This document shows positions 1 through 8,276 of a stretch of 46,459 nt of DNA, piece by piece (position 1 is the stretch's first letter; each line of letters starts with the position of its first letter). The translations under genes and the position numbers were made by a program. Source of the stretch: Acidobacteriaceae bacterium (GTDB lineage Bacteria > Acidobacteriota > Terriglobia > Terriglobales > Acidobacteriaceae); assembly GCA_903642265.1 (NCBI GenBank), contig CAHJWN010000026.1, positions 1 through 46,459 of the forward strand, given 5' to 3'. Below the pieces are notes generated by a model. It saw only the letters and a list, made by a program, of their open reading frames with translations. It ran no database searches and was not told the origin of the DNA.

Positions 1-1
1 T

Positions 2-748
2 GTCACCGTTACCTTCCAAGCCATGATGGACGGCGTCGACATTCCTTTCGGAAGTGATCGAACCCTTCTGCACTGGGTTACGCACCATGCGCTGATGACC
101 CGCAGCGCCTTCGTACCGCTTTCGAGTGCGAGTCAGTTCCTCAAAGACATGGGCATGTCAACGTCCGGCCAGAACATTCAACGAGTCAAAGAAGCCTTCC
201 GCAGGATTGCCTCGGTGGCCATCGTTGTTGTGCGTGATAACGAAGCATCAGTTAACACGCAACAAATCATTATGCCGATCGCGCGCGCGGCTGCCTTGCC
301 CAAGCGACTTCGTAAAGACAAGACCCAGGGACAAATCAGCCTCTTGCCTGTGGATGCTAGCGATGACGACGAGCCTGCAGGATTTCAGTTGGACGAGGCG
401 GTATTCCGGGAATTCTCGCAATTCCATGTACCCACCCTTCGCAAGCTCCTTGAAGTGACTCGCGAGAGTCCGCAAATCCAGGACTACATGATGTTCCTGC
501 AATGGCGATCCTTTTCCGCCAAAGAGGAGAGCATGATTCCATGGGCTCAGATGCGGGATCAGATGTGCCAGGACGACTCCAATCCCTACAGAATGCGCTC
601 GCGCTTTCAAGAGGCGATCGAAGCTCTGAAGATCGCGTGGCCAGCTCTGAACGCCTCGGCTGAGACCAGAGGATTGCGGATTGGGCCACCTACAGGTGGC
701 GAGCAGTTTCTGGTAGACGGCGCAGCTCGTAAGCGAATCTCGAAATGA
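2..748 (+). CDS. repA: Plasmid replication initiator, RepA-type (C-terminal part, 5' end outside window)
   Basis: The reading frame is open at the left edge of the window, so the true start lies upstream; the first in-window ATG is at 23. The visible 248 residues resemble the RepA_C plasmid initiator family. The characteristic stretch is an IPFGSDRTLLHWVTHHA segment, followed by a helix-turn-helix-like part (SASQFLKDMGMSTSG) and basic residues. Proteins of this family bind iterons at the plasmid origin and open the DNA. The iteron-rich non-coding region that begins about 40 bp after the stop supports the role strongly. The family call is from recall of conserved wording, not from a search. 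The N-terminal part cannot be judged. Confidence 0.75.
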   Translation, partial: VTVTFQAMMDGVDIPFGSDRTLLHWVTHHALMTRSAFVPLSSASQFLKDMGMSTSGQNIQRVKEAFRRIASVAIVVVRDNEASVNTQQIIMPIARAAALPKRLRKDKTQGQISLLPVDASDDDEPAGFQLDEAVFREFSQFHVPTLRKLLEVTRESPQIQDYMMFLQWRSFSAKEESMIPWAQMRDQMCQDDSNPYRMRSRFQEAIEALKIAWPALNASAETRGLRIGPPTGGEQFLVDGAARKRISK

Positions 749-784
749 GTCATTTGATACTACGAGCATCGAACTGGGCTGAGA

Positions 785-1246
785 CCTACACGGAACATCG
801 AATAGTCCGAATGCAGCCGCCAACATTGCCTACCGACAGGACTGCTCTACGCTGAACATCTATTTTGTTCAAATTCTGCGTGGGTGGACACTTTGTTCCA
901 CTGACCTCTTGTACACGGAACACCGAAGCGTTCACCCAGAACAGTGCGGCCCGGACCTCGTTGAAAGTCTACGCAGAACATCGAAACCGCGCTCACTCAA
1001 GCGGGCGCAAGTGCCGCGACAACCGCGTCGTTCTACGCGGAACATCGAACTTCTAAGTACATATAAGCGCTCATCGCCTTGGGATTCCTACAAGGAACAT
1101 CGAAGCAGCTTAACTCTGAGGACGAGCAAAGCCAGGGGCGCTCCAGCCCGAAGGGTTCTACACGGTACATCGACTCGCAGGAGTCTCAGTACTTCGTAGG
1201 GCCTGGAACACGTGTCAGCAGCATCATTTATACCCGGAACATCGAA
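785..1246 (+). repeat. Eight dispersed iteron-like repeats, about 55-72 bp apart
   Basis: The core CTACxCGGAACATCGA begins near 786, 847, 911, 969, 1033, 1088, 1158 and 1230. The copies are all in the same orientation, and the intervals are 61, 64, 58, 64, 55, 70 and 72 bp. Copies 2, 3 and 7 carry mismatches; for example, the third reads GGAACACCGAA. The spacing is close to six helical turns in the first half and then loosens. The copies probably bind the upstream initiator, and may control copy number by handcuffing or act as an incompatibility or partition site. These roles are inference. Confidence 0.75.
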
Positions 1247-1343
1247 TCTGTAATTAGGACATTCCGTTCACAACTGGTTCCTACCGGCAATTCAGGGTTG
1301 TGACCGAGCTTTTCCTGATCTGCACAGGCTTTACCTGTTTTCC

Positions 1344-1452
1344 TCGATGGTCCTAGTACTTTCCTCGATGTCTCTGGTATGGATCAACGATTCTCCTAGT
1401 ACGCCACTTCGATGTTCCGCGGCGAGCGACTCGATGTTCCGGGTAGCTCTTA
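1344..1452 (-). repeat. Tandem array of five iterons at 21-22 bp spacing, plus one outlier
   Basis: On the + strand the units begin with TCGATGTTCC-like sequence at 1344, 1365, 1387, 1409 and 1431, giving intervals of 21, 22, 22 and 22 bp. The units at 1409 and 1431 are the best matches and are the reverse complement of the dispersed repeats upstream. The unit at 1387 matches about 7 of 10 core bases. One more good copy stands alone at 1549-1564. The 22-bp period puts all units on one face of the helix, the classic geometry of a RepA-binding iteron array. Confidence 0.75.
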
Positions 1453-1683
1453 ATAAGGAAGCAAGACATACAGGACAAACAGAACAAACCTGACATATTC
1501 GAGACAGTGGTGTCGAAGGACTGTGAAAGTTATTTAGAAGAGCAGGAATCGATGTTCCAGGTAGATTTCCTTTGCTGCCACCTCAGAGTTCGCTCTCGTT
1601 TGTTTCGCATCGTGGCGCTTACGTCAACCATGGCGTTGGTGTAAATTCTCAGAAGAACTTCAGCAGTGGTCGAGAGACGTCGC

Positions 1684-2154
1684 ATGAGTGGTCCCACAGA
1701 CCCAACCCAAGAGATTGCGGAGTTGCTGATAGGTGACTCAACACCCGACCTCCTCCGAAAAGCTCTGGAGTTGTTCATCGCGGCAGATCCAATACTTGCC
1801 AGAGATGCAGCAGACAAGCTTGACGAACTTTGTGAGCGCAGGCTCGCAATGACCAGGAAGGAATATGCTGAGCAGGCCATTGGCACACGAGCTCATCCGG
1901 AGCGTACCGAGCTTAACGACCGTTGTGATGCCCTCACAGGTCGGCTGATGAAGTATCTAGGAAAACTGGTAGCCGAGCAGGGGCGCATCGCAGAACCTCA
2001 TTTGGTTCTGTTCGCGGCGGTCCGATCTTTCATCTGCACAAGCGCGAGTATCTCTGGCGTGGAGAAAGGATTAGCCGACGCTCGGCTTATCTTTGAGGAG
2101 GCACTCAAAGAGTTGACGCCCATGCTCCGGGAGATGCCAGAAACGGTGATTTGA
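1684..2154 (+). CDS. Hypothetical protein, helical, soluble (156 aa)
   Basis: I do not recognise this protein. It looks soluble, rich in Leu, Ala, Glu and Arg, and mostly helical, with no signal peptide or membrane segment. A GTG six codons upstream (1666) is an alternative start; neither start has a strong ribosome binding site. The stop codon overlaps the start of the next gene (TGATG-type junction), so the two are probably cotranslated. Its position between the origin and the conjugation genes would suit a small plasmid-maintenance or regulatory protein, but nothing in the sequence shows that. Confidence 0.5.
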   Translation: MSGPTDPTQEIAELLIGDSTPDLLRKALELFIAADPILARDAADKLDELCERRLAMTRKEYAEQAIGTRAHPERTELNDRCDALTGRLMKYLGKLVAEQGRIAEPHLVLFAAVRSFICTSASISGVEKGLADARLIFEEALKELTPMLREMPETVI

Positions 2155-2509
2155 TGAGACGACAACTCCAGAACGTCTTTTGTGGGACCCTGTTTGCTGC
2201 ACTGGCCGGCTGTCAGTCGACTCGAACCGCACCAACAGTAGAAGACGCTCAGACGGCCTGGCACCACATCGCCGCTCAAACCACAGCGGATAAGTTGGAA
2301 GAGCTGGTCAGTCTGAAGAAGACAGATGCCAGATGCGTGATGTGAATGGGGTAAAGGTATACACCCTCTTCTATGAGGCAAAGATTCGCTACCTCACTCC
2401 TGTCGGTCAATGGAAAGTCGGAGACGTAAGGACCATCAAGTCCAACTACGGTTTTCAGCAAACCGAAAACGGCTGGCAAGGCCCGGACGGCACGATTTAC
2501 ACGAAGTAG
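2154..2509 (+). pseudogene. Small lipoprotein, interrupted by a one-base frameshift
   Basis: The first part encodes a lipoprotein signal with a lipobox-like LFAALAGC, so Cys would be lipidated after cleavage. The frame hits a stop at 2343-2345. A second frame continues the protein from about 2325 to 2509, through VYTLFYEAKIRYLTPVG and up to DGTIYTK. Adding one C at the CC near 2329-2330 joins the two parts into a continuous product of about 118 residues (reading KKTDAQMRDVNG). I therefore read this as one gene with a single-base deletion, real or introduced by assembly. A small lipoprotein ahead of a VirB cluster could play a VirB7-like part, but length and sequence do not prove it. Confidence 0.55.
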
Positions 2510-2546
2510 CCGGCTTGACCGAGTTCTGGCCTCATCCTAGGCTCTC

Positions 2547-2571
2547 CCCACACTGAGGCAATCAGTGTGGG
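2547..2571 (+). promoter_or_regulatory. Perfect 9-bp hairpin ahead of the MoxR gene
   Basis: CCCACACTG (2547-2555) pairs with CAGTGTGGG (2563-2571) around a 7-base loop. The 3' arm runs into GGGAGG, which is the likely ribosome binding site of the gene starting at 2584, so folding could hide that site. There is no T-run, so it is not a standard terminator. Confidence 0.55.
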
Positions 2572-2583
2572 AGGTTTAAGCGG

Positions 2584-3534
2584 ATGTTCGAGTCGCCAGA
2601 ACAAGCTCTCATAAAGCTGAGTCGTGTTGGCTACTTCACCGACCAGAAGACGGCAACAACAGTCTATCTCGCGGGGAAGATCAACAAACCTATCATGCTG
2701 GAAGGACCGGCCGGCGCTGGCAAGACCGAGCTTGCGCAGTCCGTCGCACGGGCCTCTGGCGCCGAGCTGCTCAGGCTGCAGTGCTACCAGGGGATCAACG
2801 AAGAGAAGGCCATCGGCCAGTACGACAAGAGTCTCCAGGAGCTCTTCGTGCTGCTAAATACGAAGTCCGAGGGGTCCCACGATTGGGACCAGATTCGGAG
2901 GGATGTCACCAGTCGCGCCTTCTTCTTAGCAGGACCGCTCCTTACTGCGATCGAGAAGGAGAAGCGGTGTGTCCTCCTCATCGACGAAATTGATAAGGTC
3001 GACTACGCCTTCGAGGCTCTCCTGCTAGAGCTTCTCTCTGCGTGGACATTGTCCATTCCAAAGATGGGAACCGTCGTTGCCACAACCATCCCCTTTGTCT
3101 TCATGACCTCGAATCAGGAGCGTCGGCTGGGAGACCCGCTGCGCCGGCGTAGTTTCTACCTCGTCGTGGAGCACCCGACCGCGGAACGCGAAGCGGCGAT
3201 TGTAAAGAACAAGACTCCGAATGCTAGCCCGGGAACTCACCGCTTCATCGCTGGGCTTGCAAAGGCTCTCCGTGCATACAACCTCGAAAAGCCGCCGAGT
3301 ATTTCAGAGATGAATGATGTAGCGCAGGCGATGCAGTTGCTGTCGCTCGAGGAAGTTCGTGAGGTCCACAAAGACATCATGCTTCCACTGATCGTGAAGA
3401 CGGAAGGCGACCGAAAGAAGATGCTGATGAAGCAATCCTTCGAAGTCATCATCAACACGGCCAGGCGCCACGCAAGTGAGATGGAGGCACAGGAAGTCGC
3501 GGAGACTCTTCAAAGTCTGGAGACGCAAGCATGA
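2584..3534 (+). CDS. MoxR-like AAA+ ATPase (316 aa)
   Basis: This is a complete AAA+ ATPase of the MoxR/AAA_5 type. Walker A is GPAGAGKT at residues 41-48. Walker B is VLLIDEID with D134/E135. A sensor-like FMTSN follows, then a LGDPLRRRS arginine-finger region near residue 180. The C-terminal third is a helical lid. MoxR ATPases usually remodel or insert cofactors into protein complexes. Here the gene starts the conjugation cluster and overlaps the transglycosylase gene by ATGA at its stop, so the two are coupled. No VirB11 secretion ATPase is visible in the window. Whether this protein supplies an assembly ATPase for the pore is an inference. Confidence 0.8.
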   Translation: MFESPEQALIKLSRVGYFTDQKTATTVYLAGKINKPIMLEGPAGAGKTELAQSVARASGAELLRLQCYQGINEEKAIGQYDKSLQELFVLLNTKSEGSHDWDQIRRDVTSRAFFLAGPLLTAIEKEKRCVLLIDEIDKVDYAFEALLLELLSAWTLSIPKMGTVVATTIPFVFMTSNQERRLGDPLRRRSFYLVVEHPTAEREAAIVKNKTPNASPGTHRFIAGLAKALRAYNLEKPPSISEMNDVAQAMQLLSLEEVREVHKDIMLPLIVKTEGDRKKMLMKQSFEVIINTARRHASEMEAQEVAETLQSLETQA

Positions 3535-4018
3535 AGTTGTTGACTTGTGCCCTCATGACAGTCGCGGGTTTGCAAGGCAGCCTTGCGGCACAGAATCTAC
3601 CAGAGAGAAAGTTTCCCGAGATCGTGTACTACGCCGACGCCTACGCGGACCACTATCATGTGCCGCGAGCGCTCGTGCACGCCTTCATCACGCAGGAATC
3701 TGGCTGGAATCGCAATGCTCTCTCCAGCAAAGGGGCTATCGGTCTGATGCAGCTTATGCCAGGCACAGCAGCGAGGTTTGCCGTACGCAACAGTCACTCC
3801 ATATCGGACAACCTGAGTGGCGGCATCCAGTACCTCGCTCTGCTGAGTTCGATGTTTCGCGGAGATTGGCGATGGCGACCGCAGCCTACTACTGCGGTGA
3901 GCACCACATTCAGCGGAGAGGGCTCCAGTACCAAAACCCTGAAGTGATCGCGTATGTGCTGTCAATCCAGCGCCTCTACGAGCGAGAGCTTCGTTTTCAC
4001 CAGCATTTGAAACCCTAA
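3531..4018 (+). pseudogene. VirB1-like lytic transglycosylase, interrupted by a one-base frameshift
   Basis: The protein begins with a signal peptide (cleavage likely after LAAQ). It carries the SLT catalytic core, with Glu56 in FITQESGWN followed by SSKGAIGLMQLMPGTA. The frame then runs into unrelated sequence and stops at 3947. The normal family ending (ATAAYYCGEHHI through LYERELRFH) is found in another frame up to 4018. Inserting one G in the GG before 3874 restores GDWRMATAAYY, so one base is missing. The enzyme would cut peptidoglycan to let the secretion channel through the wall. Its place just ahead of virB9 and virB10 fits VirB1. It is non-functional at its C-terminus if the deletion is real. 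Confidence 0.8.
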
Positions 4019-4033
4019 TGGAGGGATCGCCTA

Positions 4034-5005
4034 ATGAATCGTAGCGTCTTTCATGCGCTTGCTGCAGCCGCACTCATTGCAACCACGGCCGGTGCACAGC
4101 AACCAACACCAGCACCCGACTACGGAGAAACCAGACACGACGTCCAGCCGATGATCTCGGAAGTCACAGTCTCAGCATCGACCGTCACGGATGTTCATCT
4201 CCAGCCGCTCTTCACGACGACAATCCGTCTTCCCGATGCGGTCTCCTCTGTAGCTATAGGAGCCCCGACACTTTTTTCGGCTGAGCATTCCGACCAGGAA
4301 CCGAAACTCGTTTACGTGAAGCCGTCCACGGCGAAAGCAAGCGAGAGCAACCTGGTCATCACGATGGAAAACGGCGAAACGATCAGTCTCAGGCTTCTAT
4401 CCGACGGGGCCAGCGCCACACATGCACCGGTCGACTTCATCGTGGACTACAAACCGCAAGCGAGTTTCTTCATCGGCCCAGCAGACGGGCCGCCCGCTCG
4501 CCCGAAATCGAACGAGCAGAAGAGGAGCGATCCGCTCGATCAGGCCCTCGATGGTCAGTCCCGCGTGGCGACTCCAACATGGCGAGGGGGCATAGCAGAC
4601 TCGAAGAAGGGTACCCCGGTCAAAGAACCTCAGTCGATAGAGGGAGCTCTAGGCGAAATACGTGACCTCCATGGTTCCATGTTGGTGGCGTACTCCGTTC
4701 GCAATCAAAGCGACCACTGGGTAGAGGTGCTCCCTCCACAGATCGAGATGACGAGCCCGGCCGCTAAGGACCAGCTCACAAAGAAGACCAAAAAGCAGGT
4801 TGTAATGGCGGAGCAGGTGCCTGTCGCCGGCTTCCGCGTGAACGGTCGCCGACTGGCACCAGGGCAGCGAATGGACGGAGTCGTCGCCTTCTCTCGTCCC
4901 GGCTTCAAGCAGAGTCAGGAAAGGCTCCTCTTGCAGCTGGCCTCGGCCAATTCTGTCGATGAACCGCTCCTTTTGACGGTTCCTTTCGTCGCGCCTGGGA
5001 ACTAG
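4034..5005 (+). CDS. virB9: VirB9/TrbG-like type IV secretion outer-membrane protein (323 aa)
   Basis: An N-terminal signal peptide ends near residue 21 (TTAGAQQ). Residues about 45-125 show the VirB9/TrbG/CagX N-terminal pattern. VHLQPLFTTTIRLPD is followed by VSSVAIGAPTLF, KLVYVKPST and SNLVITMENGETISLRL. In VirB9 proteins this domain forms the outer-membrane core ring with VirB7 and VirB10. The next gene is VirB10, as in other conjugation operons. A Lys/Arg- and Pro-rich linker follows (residues 145-210), then a second beta-rich domain. A diverged paralogue lies at 19108-19965. The family call is good; exact Trb versus Vir naming is uncertain. Confidence 0.75.
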   Translation: MNRSVFHALAAAALIATTAGAQQPTPAPDYGETRHDVQPMISEVTVSASTVTDVHLQPLFTTTIRLPDAVSSVAIGAPTLFSAEHSDQEPKLVYVKPSTAKASESNLVITMENGETISLRLLSDGASATHAPVDFIVDYKPQASFFIGPADGPPARPKSNEQKRSDPLDQALDGQSRVATPTWRGGIADSKKGTPVKEPQSIEGALGEIRDLHGSMLVAYSVRNQSDHWVEVLPPQIEMTSPAAKDQLTKKTKKQVVMAEQVPVAGFRVNGRRLAPGQRMDGVVAFSRPGFKQSQERLLLQLASANSVDEPLLLTVPFVAPGN

Positions 5006-5058
5006 CGGCGGCCTCTCTCGCATCAAGGTTTCAACATCAAGACAACGCAAGGAGTGTT

Positions 5059-6339
5059 ATGGCAAGCGTCAATCAGGTTCCCAATCCCGAAGAGAAGCAG
5101 AGCCGCCAGCCAGAGCTGGAGCAAGAGCAGGCAAGTCCGGCAAAGCCCTTTGTAGTTCCTGAACGCGCTGGATCAGGAGCAGGTAAGGACAAAACGAGGC
5201 TCATCGTTCTCGCGATAGTCGGCACCGTCGTTCTTCTCGTCGCACTCTTCGGCCTGATCTCTACAAAGGGCAAGGTGAAGTCGAAGAATCTCACGGAGGC
5301 GGGTAAGCCGAGCCTTGGACGCGTCGTCACGCCAAGCTCACCGGGGCAGATCATCCCGTCAGAAAACGCCGCGGCTCCCATTGCAGCTCAGGCCAAGAGC
5401 GGCGCTCTTGACGCACACGATATCGAGAAGACAAGGGTCGCCAGTCTCACAGCGCACAACCCAACTTCCACGCCAGTAGGAGGCGGCTCGCCAGCGCCAA
5501 CAAGAAGCGGTTCAGTGAAACAACTTGGCCAGATCAACCAGTTTCAGCCTCCTGATACAGACCCTCAACACTTACGTAGCTGGGCTCCAGAGCCATACCA
5601 GAATCAAGATCATGGTCAGAACGCATCAACCGCCCAAGCGACGCAGGCAGCACGGCAAGAGCAGGAGGAGTACGGCAAGGCGTCTATGGTCTTCGTCGCG
5701 CACCAAAACACCAACTTGGACAAATCGTCGAGCTTGCTTCGTCCCCAAGTCGATAACTTCGGCCTTGAGTCTGGGTATCACGTGGGAGCCCGGCTCGAAT
5801 CGATGGCGAGCACAGCATTGAATGCTCCCGTGACAGCCGTCGTAGAGTACAACTACCAGCGCGACGGAAAGGTACTCATACCGGCTGGTTCTCGTGCGAT
5901 AGGCAAGATCTCACAGGCCGACGCAACCGGGATCATGAACATCACCTTCACCGCTCTCGAGATGCCGAGTGGAGAGACTGTGCTGATCTCCGCCATAGGC
6001 GCAACCACTTCGTTGCAGGCCCTTAAGGGGCAGGTCACAGGAAAGAACGTCGGTCGGAGTCTGGCTGTTCGTTCCCTGGCTGGATTGGGCGAGGCCGGAG
6101 CCATGCTTGTAGGTCAAGGGGGCGTCAACAGCTCCGTGAGTGAATCGGACCTGATTCGGCAGAGAGCCGCTGAGAACATCGGCAATGGCGCAGATCAGCA
6201 GGTGACCAGCCTCATGACGACGCAGCACATCGTGGTGAGCGTGCCTGCTGGAACCGAGATCTACCTGATCTTCACGAAGCCTCAACGTGTGAACCCGATG
6301 GCAGCTCAGGCCGCGGACCTGACGACGACAGTAAATTAA
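5059..6339 (+). CDS. virB10: VirB10/TrbI-like type IV secretion channel protein (426 aa)
   Basis: The layout is typical of VirB10/TrbI. There is a short charged cytoplasmic tail, one transmembrane helix at about residues 47-68 (LIVLAIVGTVVLLVALFG) and a long Pro/Gly/Gln-rich periplasmic stretch. The C-terminal beta-barrel domain begins near residue 230 (GARLESMASTALNAPVTAV) and includes KVLIPAGSRAIGKI, which is conserved in the family. VirB10 spans the envelope and gates the channel in response to the ATPases. The ribosome binding site is AAGGAG just before the ATG. A strong terminator follows the stop codon, so this gene ends the first transcription unit. Confidence 0.9.
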   Translation: MASVNQVPNPEEKQSRQPELEQEQASPAKPFVVPERAGSGAGKDKTRLIVLAIVGTVVLLVALFGLISTKGKVKSKNLTEAGKPSLGRVVTPSSPGQIIPSENAAAPIAAQAKSGALDAHDIEKTRVASLTAHNPTSTPVGGGSPAPTRSGSVKQLGQINQFQPPDTDPQHLRSWAPEPYQNQDHGQNASTAQATQAARQEQEEYGKASMVFVAHQNTNLDKSSSLLRPQVDNFGLESGYHVGARLESMASTALNAPVTAVVEYNYQRDGKVLIPAGSRAIGKISQADATGIMNITFTALEMPSGETVLISAIGATTSLQALKGQVTGKNVGRSLAVRSLAGLGEAGAMLVGQGGVNSSVSESDLIRQRAAENIGNGADQQVTSLMTTQHIVVSVPAGTEIYLIFTKPQRVNPMAAQAADLTTTVN

Positions 6340-6362
6340 GCCGTAGCGTGCGATCGGATGAG

Positions 6363-6392
6363 AAGGGACCGGCTATCCGGTCCCTTTCTTTT
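6363..6392 (+). terminator. Rho-independent terminator after virB10
   Basis: A perfect 10-bp stem, AAGGGACCGG (6363-6372) with CCGGTCCCTT (6377-6386), closes a 4-base loop and is followed by TCTTTT. This is the strongest classical terminator in the first part of the window. Confidence 0.9.
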
Positions 6393-6417
6393 GCGTGTTC
6401 GGGAATAAGCCATGAAC

Positions 6418-6477
6418 CGCAAACGGGTAAAACTCGGCACAATGCCCTTTTGCGCAAACGGGTAAAACTCGGCACAC
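6418..6477 (+). repeat. 35-bp tandem repeat, two copies (family also at 36.7 kb)
   Basis: Two units with a 35-bp period start at 6418 and 6453. Each contains CGCAAACGGGTAAAACTCGG and then CACA. The same repeat family occurs four times at 36734-36864, about 30 kb away. Neighbouring units create the near-palindrome CCCGTTTGCGCAAACGGG. On the opposite strand a unit reads TGTGCCGAGTTTTACCCG, which recalls the multiple terminal repeats of IS21-type elements. No transposase is nearby. The rest of 6480-6699 holds no gene that I can see; a promoter for the next operon is likely here but not recognisable. Confidence 0.75.
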
Positions 6478-6699
6478 CAAACACGTTTATCGGGCGATTC
6501 TGGATGTGATGCTGCTCAACGAGCCGGGGTTGACCTCACTAAGGTGCGCCCCTCGATCCGCACGCAGGCTTGATCGCGTCAGCTGAGTCGCATCTGCCTT
6601 GCAAAAGTGGTGCCACCAGCGCCCATCGACGTTTGCTCGAGTTTGCGACCGGTCCTATGTTTCTCTCGCGGCGGTAATCCGCCGAGGAGGAATCACCCT

Positions 6700-7101
6700 A
6701 TGCTCACACTTCTTCGTCAGGGCCAAGCCGCAATCAAGCGTCGGCTCGGTCGCTCCGCACATGCCCTAATGCTCACGCTGACCCTCATGTTCGCGGGTGC
6801 GGCCGTGATGGCGCCCGCGAACGCGCTGGCACAGAACCTCGGAACAGCACCTGCCGTTGGCCAAGCCGTGCAAGGTCAGACCGCAGCGCAGCCTGAGGGA
6901 ACTCTTCTCAACATTGTGAACTGGGTCGGAAACGTTATCTGCCCAGTTGGAGCAGCGCTCTTTGTTGTAGCGGCAGTAATTCAGTACCGAGGTGGCCGCG
7001 GGTGGGCGCCGAGTGCGATCACCGCAGTTTGTCTCCTGATGGTGTCTGCAATCACACGGCTTGCCGAGTACTTCATCCAGAACGGACAGCAGGTCGGTTA
7101 A
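6700..7101 (+). CDS. virB2: VirB2/TrbC-like conjugative pilin (133 aa)
   Basis: A long signal region with a hydrophobic core (residues 22-38) ends in ANALAQ near residue 45, a likely signal peptidase site. The mature part has two hydrophobic helices, about residues 70-97 (NWVGNVICPVGAALFVVAAV) and 103-126. This is the shape of VirB2/TrbC pilin subunits. The ATG at 6700 was chosen because GAGGAGG (6684-6690) stands at ideal distance; the longer frame from 6607 has no such site. A small 6-bp GC hairpin (6669-6684) precedes the ribosome binding site. A related double-length protein is encoded at 8273. Confidence 0.75.
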   Translation: MLTLLRQGQAAIKRRLGRSAHALMLTLTLMFAGAAVMAPANALAQNLGTAPAVGQAVQGQTAAQPEGTLLNIVNWVGNVICPVGAALFVVAAVIQYRGGRGWAPSAITAVCLLMVSAITRLAEYFIQNGQQVG

Positions 7102-7105
7102 GAAC

Positions 7106-7786
7106 ATGCAAGCGCCACTGGTCTTTAGAGCGATCCTCGGATTCCTTATTACGCTGGCAGTGCCGGCATCACTGGCTGCTTTTGTGATGGCAGGCATGTC
7201 GCTGCGCAATGAGGGTGGGGTCAACTATCAGGCCAGTGGTGGCTTTCTGAAATGGATCTTTTGGGGAGCACTGCTCCTGACCATCCCTGGAGTGAGCACC
7301 TGGCTCGTCAGTGAGTCAGTTCCGGGCGCTTCGCAGTTGATCATGGCCGCACAGCCGGCAGCGTACACGAACGGGATGAGCAAGCTGGCGAATGACTTCG
7401 TAGACGACATCCTGGTAGACCACTTCGTTCCTGTAGCCGCTGCCGCTCTGGTCTTTAAAGCAATCCTTGACCAGGCACAGGGAACGAGCCCGCTGGGCTC
7501 GATCGTTGCCGCGATGTTCTTGCTCGGCATACAGGGAATATACAAAGTCGCGACCGGCACCTGGATGGGTAGCGGAGCGTACAGCACCACGGACATGCTC
7601 ATGAATGCTTTCAACTACGCCGCGAACACGATCAGTCCCATTGTGGGCGGTCTCGCGATCTCCGCAGGCGTGCTGGCCTTTGCTCAAAATAAGCCCTGGA
7701 AGAGCTATGCGATCAGCGGCATTAGCTTTCTTTGCGTGACTGGAATCTGGGCGCTGCTAAAGAGCTGGACGGGGGTCACCATATGA
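7106..7786 (+). CDS. Polytopic inner-membrane protein of the conjugation operon (226 aa)
   Basis: I do not recognise the family. The protein has several hydrophobic segments, at about residues 5-30, 45-65, 110-125, 137-155, 170-190 and 203-220. It therefore crosses the inner membrane five or six times. It lies between the pilin and the VirB3/VirB4 genes and overlaps the next gene by ATGA, so it is cotranslated with them. A role in anchoring pilin subunits or in the inner-membrane platform is plausible by position only. The start at 7106 replaces an upstream start that would overlap the pilin gene by 40 bases. Confidence 0.6.
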   Translation: MQAPLVFRAILGFLITLAVPASLAAFVMAGMSLRNEGGVNYQASGGFLKWIFWGALLLTIPGVSTWLVSESVPGASQLIMAAQPAAYTNGMSKLANDFVDDILVDHFVPVAAAALVFKAILDQAQGTSPLGSIVAAMFLLGIQGIYKVATGTWMGSGAYSTTDMLMNAFNYAANTISPIVGGLAISAGVLAFAQNKPWKSYAISGISFLCVTGIWALLKSWTGVTI

Positions 7787-7998
7787 CGTCATTACAGATG
7801 CGTCTCGCACTGGCTCCGGCCGTGTTCGTATTGCTGATTGGCAGTTTTACGTGGCTCGTGTGTGTGTTGGCTGACGGTGTCCGCCTCTTCAAGCCTGACC
7901 AGAATGATTGCCCGGCCGCAGATGTGCAGCCCCTTTCCTGGCACCTTGTGCCCCGTAGCCCCATATGGATCAGCAACTCTTACGAGGCGCTCCGATGA
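7783..7998 (+). CDS. Small single-pass membrane protein (71 aa)
   Basis: A short protein with one strong hydrophobic segment at about residues 8-30 (APAVFVLLIGSFTWLVCVLA) and a soluble tail. It starts within the stop of the previous gene (ATGA) and ends within the start of the next (ATGA). Tight coupling on both sides makes it a real member of the secretion operon. There is no lipobox at a suitable position, so it is not an obvious VirB7. The family is unknown. Confidence 0.55.
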   Translation: MTSLQMRLALAPAVFVLLIGSFTWLVCVLADGVRLFKPDQNDCPAADVQPLSWHLVPRSPIWISNSYEALR

Positions 7999-8276
7999 GC
8001 AAAGAACTAGTTAAACCCTTCCTGAAGCTACCAACGTTCGCCGCGGCGACGTTCTTGTCCTTGGTGATTACGAGTGCTGTTCTCCGCAATCCGCTTAGCA
8101 GGGGCCTGATGAGTCTCCTGTTCGTCGGGGCTCTCCTGGTAGCTGTTTTGTACGGCATCGCGAAGTACCTGGCCTTTTTGTGGAGGGTAAGCGACGGCGC
8201 CTCGACGCTTGTCCTCGGCAGAGTGTCAAAGCAGACCACTCAGGGCGCCGCTGAACCTGTGGAGCAAGCTCGATGA
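7995..8276 (+). CDS. Small two-pass membrane protein (93 aa)
   Basis: Two hydrophobic stretches are visible, at about residues 13-32 and 38-62, followed by a short soluble tail. The gene overlaps its neighbours by ATGA on both sides. It belongs to the run of small membrane proteins between the pilin and VirB3. I cannot assign a family. The size and topology would fit a minor pilus or platform subunit. Confidence 0.55.
   Translation: MSKELVKPFLKLPTFAAATFLSLVITSAVLRNPLSRGLMSLLFVGALLVAVLYGIAKYLAFLWRVSDGASTLVLGRVSKQTTQGAAEPVEQAR

Larger units (their letters stand above)
749..1665. other. Candidate vegetative origin of replication (oriV), non-coding
   Basis: This stretch of more than 900 bases has no convincing gene; the short frames in it have no ribosome binding site or protein-like composition. 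It is filled with copies of a core close to CTACxCGGAACATCGA in both orientations, listed as separate repeat features. Between about 1446 and 1545 the DNA is locally A-rich, as expected for an unwinding region. I did not find a clear DnaA box. Its position directly downstream of repA fits an iteron-controlled plasmid origin. Confidence 0.7.

Noticed and set aside
248..826. Long minus-strand reading frame over repA
   Set aside because: It is a shadow of the RepA frame, which matches a known family; no ribosome binding site or protein-like pattern.
865..1303. Small + strand frames in the origin
   Set aside because: They simply read through the iteron repeats and lack ribosome binding sites.
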